A DNA stretch of 64,000 bases from an uncultured Planctomycetaceae bacterium (GTDB taxonomy: Bacteria > Planctomycetota > Planctomycetia > Pirellulales > Pirellulaceae), in assembly GCA_937862885.1 (NCBI GenBank), contig CALMEE010000039.1, positions 51,123-115,122 of the forward strand. Reading direction: 5' to 3'. Below are positions 26,839 to 36,066 of the stretch, one piece after another. How positions within the stretch are numbered: position 1 is the stretch's first letter; every line of letters starts with the position of its first letter. The notes beneath the pieces were generated by a model. It was not told the origin of the DNA. It ran no database searches and saw only the letters and a program-made list of their open reading frames with translations. The translations under genes and the position numbers were made by a program.

Positions 26839-28929
26839 ATGGGAGACGTCAAATCGATTCGCAACGTTGCTTTAGTTGGACACGGTTCTTCCGGCAAAAC
26901 AACGATGGCTGATTCGTTTTTGACCATGACCAAAACGGTTAGTTCAAATCCCAGCGTGGATGCGGGCAATAGCATCTGCGATTTTGATCCGGAAGAAAAA
27001 AGTCATAAATATTCTATCGAGGCAGCCAATACCTATTTTGAGTTTGGCGGGAAGCGTTTCAACGTCATTGATACTCCGGGGTATCCCGATTTTGTGGGGC
27101 ACGCCATCAGCGCTATTAACGCGGTGGATACCGTCGTGATTGTCGTGAACGCACAATCGGGAATCGAGGTGAACACGCGGCGAGTTTTCACCGAAGCCGA
27201 AAAAGCAGGCGTGGGGCGGATGATCTGCATCAGCAAGATGGACGCCGACAACATTAATTTCGAAGAGCTGATTTCCTCGATTCAAGAGATGTGGGGCGCT
27301 CGCTGCGTGCCGCTAAACGTACCGGTGGGATGTGGCGCCGATTTTAAGGGGGTGCTGAATACGCTGAAGGTTCCCGCAGATACCAGCGGTGCTTTGATCG
27401 ACCCAAGTACGATCAATGAACGATTGATTGAATCGATCATCGAAGTCGATGAACAGGTGATGGAGCGGTATTTTGAAGGAACTGTCCCAACTGACGAAGA
27501 ACTCTCTCGACTGGCGGTTCAAGCCGTGCGCGAAGGGACGTTGATTCCCATTGTCTGTTGCTCGGCGAAAAAACAGATTGGCCTTGATGAAGTCTTGGAA
27601 GCAATTGCGATGTGTGGACTATCGCCTGCGGATCGCTCGGTTTCTGCGACCAAAGATGGTGCGACTGTCGAAATCGAGGCGCGGGACGAAGGCCCTTTGG
27701 TGGCGCGGGTTTTTCGGACGCGCATCGATCCGTTTGTCCAAAAACTTAGCTTCATTCGCGTCTACTCAGGGCGCTTGAAACGTGATGATCAAGTAACCTG
27801 TTCCACCGCAAGGCGCGGGATCAAAATAGGGCAACTGATGCGCGCGCAAGGTGAAGCCACTTCTCCCGTGGATTATGCCGGAGCCGGTGACATCGTCTGT
27901 GTTGCCAAGATGGAAGAACTGCATACGGGCAGTATGTTCGGTGAATACGCCTTGGAACCGGTATCGTACCCGGTGCCGATGGTCAGCTTAGCGGTTTCCC
28001 CGAAAAGTCGCGGGGACGAAACGAAACTTTCCGGGGCTCTCAACAAGGTCGTAGAAGAGGACCCAACTTTTAAGTTGGATCGTGACCCGCAAACGAAAGA
28101 ATTGGTGATGACGGGTATGAGTGAACTCCATCTCACGATCATACAGGAAAAACTCAAACGACGCGACAAATTAGAAGTGGAAACCAAAGAACCGCGGATT
28201 GCCTTCAGAGAGACGATTCAGGCGGAAGCTGAGGGAATGTACCGCCACAAGAAACAATCCGGAGGTCGTGGCCAATTCGGCGAAGTTCACATACGCATGA
28301 TGCCATTGCCGCGCGGCACTAAGATCGAAGAATTTGCAGTGAAGTCCCGTTTCAATGCGATCAAGGAATATCACTATGACGAAAACGCCAACTTTTTATG
28401 GGTCGACTCGGTCGTCGGCGGCGTTATTCCGGGCAACTTCATGCCGGCAATCGGCAAAGGCTTTGCGGAACGCATCGCCAATGGCGTAATCTCGGGATAT
28501 CCAGTGCAAGATCTTTGTGTCGAAGTGCATTTTGGCAAACACCATCCGGTGGATAGCAGCGAAGCTGCATTTAAGACAGCGGCCCGCATGGCATTTCGTC
28601 AAGTATTCGAGAAAGCCCGCCCCAGCTTGCTCGAACCAATCGTGAAGCTCGCAGTTACTGTGCCGGAAGCTAATGTTGGTGACGTTTACAGCGACATGTC
28701 TGGTCGAGGCGGTCGTGTCTCAGGGACAGATCCTGCCGGCGGAAGTTTCATCACGGTCAACTGCGAAATTCCTCTGCGTGAAGTGACGACCTACGCCCGG
28801 TCGTTATCCAGCATGACTGGCGGCATGGGTAGCTATACCATGGAATTCAGCCATTATGACGTCATGCCTCCAAACGTTCAGCAGGAAGTAATCGCCAAAG
28901 CCAAACTGGAAGACGAGGAAGACGAATAG
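26839..28929 (+). CDS. Elongation factor G paralogue (EF-G2-like GTPase)
   Basis: 696 residues with all five EF-G domains: G1 GHGSSGKTT, G3 DTPGYPDF, G4 SKMDADN, a C-terminal domain IV with GGRGQFGEVHIRM and domain V with MTGGMGSYTMEFSHY. The switch I region and the start (IRNVALVGHGSSGKTTMADS) are those of the second EF-G type found beside canonical FusA in many bacteria, rather than of FusA itself. No rps/tuf genes flank it. It probably acts in translocation, recycling or a specialised translational role. AGAGGA precedes the ATG. Confidence 0.9.
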   Translation: MGDVKSIRNVALVGHGSSGKTTMADSFLTMTKTVSSNPSVDAGNSICDFDPEEKSHKYSIEAANTYFEFGGKRFNVIDTPGYPDFVGHAISAINAVDTVVIVVNAQSGIEVNTRRVFTEAEKAGVGRMICISKMDADNINFEELISSIQEMWGARCVPLNVPVGCGADFKGVLNTLKVPADTSGALIDPSTINERLIESIIEVDEQVMERYFEGTVPTDEELSRLAVQAVREGTLIPIVCCSAKKQIGLDEVLEAIAMCGLSPADRSVSATKDGATVEIEARDEGPLVARVFRTRIDPFVQKLSFIRVYSGRLKRDDQVTCSTARRGIKIGQLMRAQGEATSPVDYAGAGDIVCVAKMEELHTGSMFGEYALEPVSYPVPMVSLAVSPKSRGDETKLSGALNKVVEEDPTFKLDRDPQTKELVMTGMSELHLTIIQEKLKRRDKLEVETKEPRIAFRETIQAEAEGMYRHKKQSGGRGQFGEVHIRMMPLPRGTKIEEFAVKSRFNAIKEYHYDENANFLWVDSVVGGVIPGNFMPAIGKGFAERIANGVISGYPVQDLCVEVHFGKHHPVDSSEAAFKTAARMAFRQVFEKARPSLLEPIVKLAVTVPEANVGDVYSDMSGRGGRVSGTDPAGGSFITVNCEIPLREVTTYARSLSSMTGGMGSYTMEFSHYDVMPPNVQQEVIAKAKLEDEEDE

Positions 28930-29276
28930 TGCAGGTATCGTGGTTTCCGAATCTAGGCGACGCATTATGAACATGACCGTCACGGCAAATCGGAACAGCA
29001 ATCCAATGGATTTCGGATTCTCAAACAACAAGTGATCGCTTCTTGCAGCAGGTTTCATTGGTGCGGGCTCCACAATTTAAATTTTGAGGATGCCTACAAC
29101 AGCTAATGACCAACTTCATTTTCGTTGTTACGATTGATGTTAGCTGCTCAATAACTCCCACGCCGGACGTTGGAACGCACGGTCGAATCGCATGTCGGGC
29201 CGATCTGAAACTCTTGCGTACAAAATAACTTATTCAATACTTCCATTTTTTGCCACCATTCTGCGACAAACCGAAT
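28930..29276. other. Intergenic region, no gene seen
   Basis: About 350 bases without a supported gene or hairpin; probably holds the promoter of the methyltransferase-like/sulfotransferase pair. Confidence 0.35.
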
Positions 29277-30128
29277 ATGAGCGAGTATGAATTCATTTCC
29301 GGACAATTGCAGTTTGGCAAGGATCGCGATTTGGAACGCGAGGCATGGCAGCGCGCGGCACTGCATCGCGAAATGGTCACTCGGGTCCTGACCAGTCGCC
29401 CGCCATCCGGGGGAAAGCTAGCCGTATGGGGAGCTGGCCCATGTAATGACTTGGCACTTCCTGTTTTGCACGATTGGTATTCTGAGATCCACTTGTTCGA
29501 TTTGAATGGTCTGAACGTTTGGAATGGAGTGGACCGGCAAGGACTGGCTGGCGTTGACTGGATCCATATTCATGGGAATGTCGACGTCAGCGGGGTATCG
29601 AAGAAATTGGATGCGCTACGCGGTCGAGCTATTCGGCACGAGGATATCGAAGCCATCATTGAGGAACTGCCTCGACAAACATTGAACGAATATGCTTCCC
29701 AATTTGATGCGGTGGTCAGCACATGTTTGCTCAGCCAAATTATCGAACATGCCATTGGGATCATCGGCGAGGATCATCCGCAAATGCTCGACTTGATCAA
29801 AGCCTTGCGAGCCCAGCATTTCATGGCAATGATTGACGCATGTAAGCCAGGAGGCATGGTCGCCTTAGTCTATGATTTGGTTTCATCCGTTACGTTACCG
29901 GCCATGATCGGAACGCAAGGAGAAGACTTGAAGGCGGTGCTCAACAAGGCAATACAAAATCAAAATTTCTTTCATGGCATGAACCCGATCGCAATAGCGG
30001 ATGCTTTAAAAACCGATCCGCTGATTGCCCCCTCTGTAGAGAACCTGCGCGGTACCGAGCCATGGGTGTGGGATGCCGTGTCCAGGTATTACGCCGTTGC
30101 GGCATTGGCGTTTGATCGTCGAGTCTGA
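29277..30128 (+). CDS. Methyltransferase-like protein of unknown substrate
   Basis: 283 residues. A glycine-rich nucleotide loop KLAVWGAGPCNDLALPVL, then an acidic strand end (IHLFDLNGLN) and a motif IV-like FDAVVSTCLLSQII suggest a class I SAM-binding fold with long insertions. The target is unknown. The ATG at 29277 is chosen; a TTG nine codons earlier is unlikely. The stop is 9 bases before the sulfotransferase gene, so the two are surely co-transcribed and probably act on the same sugar or lipid substrate (inference). Confidence 0.6.
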   Translation: MSEYEFISGQLQFGKDRDLEREAWQRAALHREMVTRVLTSRPPSGGKLAVWGAGPCNDLALPVLHDWYSEIHLFDLNGLNVWNGVDRQGLAGVDWIHIHGNVDVSGVSKKLDALRGRAIRHEDIEAIIEELPRQTLNEYASQFDAVVSTCLLSQIIEHAIGIIGEDHPQMLDLIKALRAQHFMAMIDACKPGGMVALVYDLVSSVTLPAMIGTQGEDLKAVLNKAIQNQNFFHGMNPIAIADALKTDPLIAPSVENLRGTEPWVWDAVSRYYAVAALAFDRRV

Positions 30129-30137
30129 AAGGGCACC

Positions 30138-30944
30138 ATGATTTACGATCCGACAAAACGAACGGTCTGGCTGCATGTCCATGTTCCGAAAGCAGGTGGG
30201 TCAACCTTGCGTCAACTCTTCAATCGCAATTTTGACAAAGGCTATTATAACTCTGTTTCTCTGCTTGAGGTAAAACAGTACTCGCGTGACGAGATCGGCG
30301 AGATCATTCGATGCCATCCGTTAATCACTTGTATTTCGGACCATAAGTTCTCTTTGGATCTGCCTTACCATCACGACAGTGCCAACGTGTTCGCGATTAG
30401 TTTTGTTCGCGAACCAATCGCGCGGTTTGTTTCTCGATACTTTTTTCATCGGCACTTCGAGGAAGTGAGTTGTCTTGCGCAAAGAATGTCCTTTCGAGAG
30501 TTCGCCGAAGCGGAATTGGAACAAGGACTAGCACCAACGCAAATCAACAGTCAAATCTATTTCTTGAATGGTGGTCAATCGACGTCCAACATGACCGTTA
30601 TCGAGCAAGCGTTGACCACGGGAAATGCTTATTTATTTCCAATCGAATACTTCGACGAGGCTTGTGTCTGCTTGGAGAAATTGTTTCCACAAACGTTTTC
30701 GGATTTGTCGTATGTGTCCGTCAATATCTCAAAACGAGATCAAACGTTTAGCCAGGAAGACCTGGAGTTCATTCGACCCTATTTTGATGCCGACCAAGCC
30801 GTGGTCAAACTCGCTCACGATTTCCTGGAGCAAACGATCAGCCGGGCATTTAATGAGCGACAGGAATTCGAACAGAAATTGGTGGAGTTTCGCCAACTCT
30901 GTCGCCGCAGGTACGACAATTTCGCGCCCCCCAGGCCAATCTAG
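30138..30944 (+). CDS. Sulfotransferase family 2 protein
   Basis: 268 residues. The PAPS 5'-phosphosulfate loop is HVPKAGGSTLRQLF near the N-terminus (about 15-28), and the 3'-phosphate motif is FVREPIARFVSRYFF (about 94-108), matching the heparan-sulfate-type sulfotransferase superfamily. It transfers sulfate from PAPS to a carbohydrate or similar acceptor, probably in the cytoplasm before export. AAAGGG lies 4 bases before the ATG. Planctomycetes are known for sulfated polysaccharide metabolism, but no sulfatase gene is nearby. Confidence 0.85.
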   Translation: MIYDPTKRTVWLHVHVPKAGGSTLRQLFNRNFDKGYYNSVSLLEVKQYSRDEIGEIIRCHPLITCISDHKFSLDLPYHHDSANVFAISFVREPIARFVSRYFFHRHFEEVSCLAQRMSFREFAEAELEQGLAPTQINSQIYFLNGGQSTSNMTVIEQALTTGNAYLFPIEYFDEACVCLEKLFPQTFSDLSYVSVNISKRDQTFSQEDLEFIRPYFDADQAVVKLAHDFLEQTISRAFNERQEFEQKLVEFRQLCRRRYDNFAPPRPI

Positions 30945-31002
30945 GCTTTTGTGAAAGCAATGCGTTCAAAGCCTGATGGCAAAGGAATGCCGTACGAAGG
31001 TG

Positions 31003-31389
31003 CTAATGCTTGGCGCGAAATCCGAACACAAAATAAACGGCGGCGACTAAACATAAAGCGGCGACAAAATGATTCCAGCGGAGACGTTCTTGCTGAAAAA
31101 GCATGGCGGTGAAGATCACAAAAACAATTAACGTGATTACTTCCTGCAACACTTTCAGTTGCACCAAACTGTACGGTCCGCCATTTCCTTGATAACCCCA
31201 GCGATTCGCGGGAACCTGAAACGCGTATTCAAAAAGCGCTAACCCCCAGCTAATAAATATTACTGTGATCAACGTCGACTTTTTTAGCCAGCCCCACTCA
31301 TGAAATTTCAAGTGGCCATACCAGGCAAGCGTCATAAAAAAATTGGAGATGACTAAGAAGATGATCGGAACTAGATAATTTCTCAACAC
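31003..31389 (-). CDS. DUF486 (DMT-superfamily) small membrane protein
   Basis: About 128 residues, four membrane helices (YLVPIIFLVISNFFMTLAWY; LITVIFISWGLALFEYAFQV; VLQEVITLIVFVIFTAMLF; FVAALCLVAAVYFVFGF). The blocks FMTLAWYGHLK and FEYAFQVPANRWGY are the DUF486 family signature. Its members belong to the drug/metabolite transporter superfamily, but the substrate is unknown. The start is uncertain: GTG at 31389 gives the family's usual length, while the frame extends to a TTG at 31428. Single gene, convergent with the sulfotransferase. Confidence 0.85.
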   Translation of the reverse strand: MLRNYLVPIIFLVISNFFMTLAWYGHLKFHEWGWLKKSTLITVIFISWGLALFEYAFQVPANRWGYQGNGGPYSLVQLKVLQEVITLIVFVIFTAMLFQQERLRWNHFVAALCLVAAVYFVFGFRAKH

Positions 31390-31768
31390 GTGGCGCTCAT
31401 TTTCCTGGCTGATATGTAGACAGCGCAAAAATCATGTCACACTATAAAGTTTGCTTCAATTCACATGGGCGCAGTCAACAATCTGCGGCTTGCTCTAACA
31501 TTTGACAAATGGGTTCCATACTCAATTGGCGCGAATCAAGCCCCTTGATGTCGGCAATTCGCTCGCCGGTTTTGCTAATCCGCCCTTCGACTATCTTCCG
31601 CAAACGGGTTGGCTGAACTCCACGTCAAACCACCAAAGTTGACTCGTCATGAAGATTTTTTGACGACGGACCCTTTGTCGGTCCATATCCGCAAACTAGA
31701 ATTGAATCGAATCAGCACCGTTCGGCAAGTGACTTGTCATCCATTTCGTTTTCGCGGATAAGAAATTT
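31390..31768. other. Intergenic region between divergent genes
   Basis: About 380 bases between the DUF486 gene and the YbjQ operon. It must contain both promoters; no clear hairpin or repeat was found. Confidence 0.35.
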
Positions 31769-32104
31769 ATGGAACATCAAATTTTTGTTGTCAATACCGA
31801 GTCTATTCCAGGCTTTCGAGTTGTTCAGGTGAAAGGCATTGTTCAGGGGAATACAGTTCGTGCAAAACATGCAGGTCGCGACATCGCCGCAAGTTTAAAA
31901 AATTTGGTGGGTGGTGAATTGAAGGGCTATACCGAATTGCTCACCGAGTCGCGGCGCGAAGCGATGGCACGCATGCTTCAGCAGGCCCAACAATTGGGAG
32001 CCAATGCTGTCGTGAACGTTAGGTTCACGACGAGCGCAGTCACTTCAGGCGCGTCTGAAATGTTTGCCTATGGTACTGCCGTCGTTGTACAGCCCGACGT
32101 GTGA
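31769..32104 (+). CDS. YbjQ family (UPF0145) protein
   Basis: 111 residues, full length for YbjQ. Signature blocks: GFRVVQVKGIVQGNTVRA, GGELKGYTELLTESRREAM, QQLGANAVVNVRFTTS and the closing FAYGTAVVV. YbjQ proteins form beta-rich oligomers of unknown function and are widely linked to heavy-metal or stress settings in annotation only. First gene of a three-gene unit. No good ribosome binding site upstream of its ATG. Confidence 0.88.
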   Translation: MEHQIFVVNTESIPGFRVVQVKGIVQGNTVRAKHAGRDIAASLKNLVGGELKGYTELLTESRREAMARMLQQAQQLGANAVVNVRFTTSAVTSGASEMFAYGTAVVVQPDV

Positions 32105-32111
32105 GGTAGAA

Positions 32112-32615
32112 ATGTTAGAACTAATTGTTACCATAGTCGGCGTATCGATTGGCTTGTTATTGCTTGTCGCTGCATTCGCCCTGGGAGGATACGTCGATCG
32201 GAAACACTTAGCCAATCTCGCAGAACGGGAAAGGCTTTGTCAGTCGATTCAATTAAGCCAAAGTCAGCATTTTTTCTCACCGCATTTTGGTGGGTCGCCT
32301 CCCCAAATTGTGACGGCTGAAACGGTGGTGGCCAATAATCATTTCAAACGATTCCTTGCCTCTTGGCGGAAATTTTTTGGCGGCGAAATCAAGAGCTTTC
32401 ACGTCTTGGTAGAGCGCGCACGCCGAGAAACGTTAATGCGCTTGGTAGAGAACGCACAGCAACAAGGATTCAATGCACTTTGCAACGTCCGATTGGACTC
32501 AGTTGATATTGGCGGGAATACAACTGCCCAAGGAATGTCATGCATTTGTATCCTTGGAACGGCAACCGCTTACCACAGCAGCACTGCCAAACCAATGGAA
32601 GCCACAATCATCTGA
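32112..32615 (+). CDS. Membrane-anchored YbjQ-like protein
   Basis: 167 residues: one N-terminal membrane helix (LIVTIVGVSIGLLLLVAAFA), a linker, then a YbjQ-like domain with FFGGEIKSFHVLVERARRET, QQQGFNALCNVRLDS and GMSCICILGTATAY, parallel to the gene before it. It begins 7 bases after the previous stop with GAGG overlapping that stop, so translation is coupled. The natural reading is that the soluble and anchored YbjQ copies assemble together at the membrane (inference). Confidence 0.82.
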   Translation: MLELIVTIVGVSIGLLLLVAAFALGGYVDRKHLANLAERERLCQSIQLSQSQHFFSPHFGGSPPQIVTAETVVANNHFKRFLASWRKFFGGEIKSFHVLVERARRETLMRLVENAQQQGFNALCNVRLDSVDIGGNTTAQGMSCICILGTATAYHSSTAKPMEATII

Positions 32616-32636
32616 TGCCGAATGGCTGCAATGCCT

Positions 32637-32644
32637 AAGGGGAG
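32637..32644 (+). promoter_or_regulatory. Ribosome binding site fixing a TTG start
   Basis: AAGGGGAG lies 5 bases before the TTG at 32650 and inside the open frame that otherwise runs back to 32473. It is the only strong site in the region and decides the start of the third operon gene. Confidence 0.8.
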
Positions 32645-32649
32645 TTCAT

Positions 32650-33414
32650 TTGCGAAAAAACAACCCATTCAGCATAAGCAATGAACCGCAGTTTAATCCG
32701 CTCCGAAATGAAGCTGCGGATTCGCCGAGTGGCCTAACGCAACCTGTTGGTGCTCCATGCGACTTGGAGGCTGCGGCCCATCAATCCGTGTGGGATGAGC
32801 CGTCGCTGGCAACACGTTTCGCTGGCGCTCCGCCCAAAGATGCCCTGATGTATGCGAACTGGCTTGCTTGGCGCGCGGCGCACTGGCCCATGGCATTAAG
32901 TTGGTTCGTCACGATTGTTGCTGGCGTGTTCTCGACTCCGTTTGCATTTATTGTTTACTGGCTGTTATTCGCGAACTTGGGCTTGATGGGGGCTGCCATC
33001 GATGGGATTGTCGCCCCAATCTTTGTTGAGCTGGCAAAAATCGCTTTACCGTTTTGGATAATCGAGCAACGCCCGTTTGTGTTTAAACGCGGCGCTCAAA
33101 TTCTCATCTGTGGAATCATGGCAGGGTTGATTTTCGGCCTGGTCAGCGGTGTCGCTACGCTGTTTTCGCTTCAAGATCATTCTTCAGCCATACAAATCTT
33201 GGCGGCGAGTGGTCACACAGGCATCCATTTGATATGCAGTGCCATCAGTTCGATTGGCTTGTATCGAATTTGGCTCGGACCAATGCAAGAGCACCGACCT
33301 CCGCGCGCCAGCGATGGAATTCGGTTTATTTGCGGCGCAGTCGCTGTTCACTTGGTCTTTTCGATCACGTTCGCAGTCGCGATTTGGCTCGCCAAAGTTC
33401 CACAGGCGGCTTAA
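32650..33414 (+). CDS. PrsW-like multi-pass membrane protein
   Basis: 254 residues from the TTG fixed by its ribosome binding site. About 80 soluble residues are followed by several membrane helices (about 85-110, 116-137, 150-172, 190-210, 228-248). The block [10 protein letters not shown] (about 121-130) with IFGLVSG (161-167) and membrane His residues (189, 193, 234) recalls the PrsW/CPBP glutamic-type intramembrane protease motifs, but PrsW proper has EE where this has VE, so protease activity is uncertain. Third gene of the YbjQ operon. Its TAA overlaps the stop of the convergent ugd gene. Confidence 0.68.
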   Translation: MRKNNPFSISNEPQFNPLRNEAADSPSGLTQPVGAPCDLEAAAHQSVWDEPSLATRFAGAPPKDALMYANWLAWRAAHWPMALSWFVTIVAGVFSTPFAFIVYWLLFANLGLMGAAIDGIVAPIFVELAKIALPFWIIEQRPFVFKRGAQILICGIMAGLIFGLVSGVATLFSLQDHSSAIQILAASGHTGIHLICSAISSIGLYRIWLGPMQEHRPPRASDGIRFICGAVAVHLVFSITFAVAIWLAKVPQAA

Positions 33415-34781
33415 AAACTGCTGTGTCGACCGTTATGGGAGCCGCTAGTGACTGGAACCTGCGTCGCAACGGTCGGTCGACCGATGGAGTAGTACGTGAA
33501 GCCATGCTTCTTCATGGTCTCGCAACTGTACAAGTTCCGTCCATCGAATACGACAGGCTTATTCATCATGGCTTTGATTTCCTCGAAGTCAGGATGACGA
33601 AAAACATCCCATTCCGTGTTAATCGCTAAGGCATCAGCACCTTTCAGCGCATCAATGGGTCGGTTGGCGAAACGAATTCTCGCGGCGACTTCCGGATGTT
33701 CTCGTTTCACATTGTCCATTGCCTCCGGATCGAATATGCGTACCTCGGCCCCTTCGTCCAAAAGGTGTTTTATGACGACTAAGGCCGGTGCTTCGCGAAT
33801 GTCGTCTGTTTTCGGCTTGAACGCGATGCCCCAGATCGCAAAGGCCAACCCTTCTAATTGCTGGCCAAAATGTTCATGAATTTTGTTGATCAAGACAGTT
33901 TTCTGGCGATTATTGATTTCGTCAACGGCGCGTAAAATCGTTGGCGACATATTTAATGACTCCGCCATGCTCGCCAGTGCCCGAACATCCTTCGGAAAAC
34001 AGCTACCACCGTAACCTACTCCCGGGAACAAGAATTGGAAGCCAATTCGCTGATCGTGGCCAATACCTCGCCGCACATCATTGATATCGCCATTCATGCG
34101 TTCACAAAGATTCGCCATCTCATTGATGAAGCTAATCTTGGTTGCCAACATCGCGTTCGCAACGTACTTGGTCAACTCTGCACTTTCCGGTGACATCGAC
34201 AAGAACGGCTTGTCCGTGCGAAGGAACGGGGAGTACAGTTCTTTGAGAATTTCAGCGACCGCGTCGTCCCGAACGCCGACAACAACGCGATCCGGATACA
34301 TGAAGTCATTGATGGCCGTCCCCTCTTTCAAGAACTCAGGGTTGCTCGCCACGTGGTACCGTTTGTTGTTCAACTCATACAACATGTTATAGATACCAGC
34401 GTTCGTACCAACGGGGACAGTACTCTTGGTAACAACGATTACGTCGTCTCGAATGAACGGCGCAATGCCCTTGACGACAGTCCACAATGCAGACAAGTCG
34501 GCTGCACCATCATCTCCCTGTGGCGTGCCGACCGCCAGATAGACGATGTCTGCCGTCCGTACGGCTTCAGTCAAGTCGGTCGTGAATCGCAATCGCCCTT
34601 CCTTCGCATTGCGTTTAACGAGTTCTGCAAGGCCCGGTTCATAAATGGGAATCTGACCTTCATTCAACTTCTTGATCTTCTCTTCACTGATGTCGATGCA
34701 AGAAACAAGATTTCCACTTTCTGCAAAACAGGTTCCGGTGACCAACCCAACATATCCGGTTCCAACGACGGCAATTTCCAT
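33411..34781 (-). CDS. ugd: UDP-glucose 6-dehydrogenase
   Basis: 456 residues. NAD-binding [15 protein letters not shown] at the N-terminus, [21 protein letters not shown], the catalytic-Cys block [14 protein letters not shown] and the C-terminal [18 protein letters not shown] are the full set for the UDP-glucose/GDP-mannose dehydrogenase family, closest to Ugd/TuaD. It oxidises UDP-glucose to UDP-glucuronate for surface polysaccharides. The ATG at 34781 has GGAG nine bases upstream; the frame continues five codons to a non-ATG start. The sulfotransferase and this enzyme could serve the same surface polymer, but they are not in one operon. Confidence 0.94.
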   Translation of the reverse strand: MEIAVVGTGYVGLVTGTCFAESGNLVSCIDISEEKIKKLNEGQIPIYEPGLAELVKRNAKEGRLRFTTDLTEAVRTADIVYLAVGTPQGDDGAADLSALWTVVKGIAPFIRDDVIVVTKSTVPVGTNAGIYNMLYELNNKRYHVASNPEFLKEGTAINDFMYPDRVVVGVRDDAVAEILKELYSPFLRTDKPFLSMSPESAELTKYVANAMLATKISFINEMANLCERMNGDINDVRRGIGHDQRIGFQFLFPGVGYGGSCFPKDVRALASMAESLNMSPTILRAVDEINNRQKTVLINKIHEHFGQQLEGLAFAIWGIAFKPKTDDIREAPALVVIKHLLDEGAEVRIFDPEAMDNVKREHPEVAARIRFANRPIDALKGADALAINTEWDVFRHPDFEEIKAMMNKPVVFDGRNLYSCETMKKHGFTYYSIGRPTVATQVPVTSGSHNGRHSSF

Positions 34782-35619
34782 TATTTGAGGCTCCAAAGAG
34801 GTAGAAAGTTAGATGTTGATTTGCGGCATCTCTCGCTTAACGCCAACAGTATGTGACCTGGAAACCGTATTTCAAGGTAATTCCTCCCTGATCAACAACC
34901 GGCGTGCAGCGAGAACTGTCTGAGTTACCTTTCTAATATAAATGCCAGAATCCGTTTAGCATAACGAAAAATCTGGATTGGACGCGTTGTAACGATTTTC
35001 GTTTTTCACCGGGGATGGATTGGACCGAATCTGCACGGGGTTTGTGGAGTGTCGAAGTCCCTTGACGCCAATTAATGACGCACAAAGCGGTGTGATCTCG
35101 GTCTTCAACGATGTTGACATCAACCCCTGTGCGTCAAGAATCTTTTCCATTAGGCGGACATATTTGCCCCAGACTAGGAGTTTCGAAGGGTTAACTGCAC
35201 GAACCGCGTCGCATCCAAACCCATGTTTTCCCCGGACGTTTTGAGAGAACAAACTGACTGCAATCTTCATAACGGCTTAACGTTTTCTTAATGTTGCAGC
35301 GATATCTTTGGAATCAATGTGACGGTTTTTTGAGAAACACGTGGATTTCGGCGGCAGTCCATGGTTTCGCCTCGTCCTTTGGGACAATCAAGGACCAGCG
35401 GGGCTTTCAAGGACCGGCGAGCAGTGGATTATTCGAAATCTTGTTGCGCCGAGCCGTAAAGATGTCACTAATCTGAAAAGATCGAAGTCACAATCACCAC
35501 AGTGGCGGCGTTCAACCGAATGGTCCGAATGCAGCTTTCAGTTCGATTAGTTTAGTGCATGGTTACTCTAAGTTTCCATCCAATCATGGATATCAATTTT
35601 GTAAAGGGATTAATTTAAA
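34782..35619. other. Long gene-free stretch (about 840 bases)
   Basis: Open frames on both strands are short and lack domain signals and ribosome binding sites. No RNA gene or repeat was recognised. It separates two divergent genes, so it includes their promoters. Confidence 0.4.
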
Positions 35620-36066
35620 ATGACCAGTATACGATTTGTGCGTTTGTGGTTTGCCTTAGTTGCCATTGTTTTGGTAGGGGGTTGTTCTGGATACAAGTTT
35701 GCTGAACGGGAGACCTATCCTGTATCAGGTTCTGCAAGCTATCGCGGTGAACCGATTGCTGGCGGAACGGTCACATTACACCCGGTCAGCCCTGTTGATG
35801 ACGGTAAGCCGTTTGTGATTCCAAAAGCCGTTGTGAAACCAGATGGAAGTTTTTCCTTCACAACCTATCGCAGTAACGATGGAGCACCCCTTGGCGACTA
35901 CATGGTTGCTTTCAGTTGGAAAGGAATTCTTGAGGATGTGAACGCCGATGACGCTGAAGAGATGGATGAACAACTCCCAGAAGAGTATCTGGATCCTAAA
36001 ACTTCTGGCGTGCGGGTGACTATTGCCAAAGGTGACAATACTTTGCCAAAATTTGAGTTGAACTAG
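35620..36066 (+). CDS. Small planctomycete-type lipoprotein with a carboxypeptidase-regulatory-like fold
   Basis: 148 residues. Signal with lipobox LVGGCSGY (Cys about 24), then a beta-sandwich that begins YPVSGSASYRGEPIAGGTVT, the hallmark of a large planctomycete lipoprotein family often placed near DUF1559 genes (none is adjacent here). The C-terminus carries an acidic stretch (DADDAEEMDEQLPEEY has the same character). Binding or scaffold role assumed; no enzyme motif. Confidence 0.8.
   Translation: MTSIRFVRLWFALVAIVLVGGCSGYKFAERETYPVSGSASYRGEPIAGGTVTLHPVSPVDDGKPFVIPKAVVKPDGSFSFTTYRSNDGAPLGDYMVAFSWKGILEDVNADDAEEMDEQLPEEYLDPKTSGVRVTIAKGDNTLPKFELN

Noticed and set aside
34956..35270. Leftward 104-codon frame upstream of ugd
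   Set aside because: No family signal and no ribosome binding site; sits in a region without other coding evidence.
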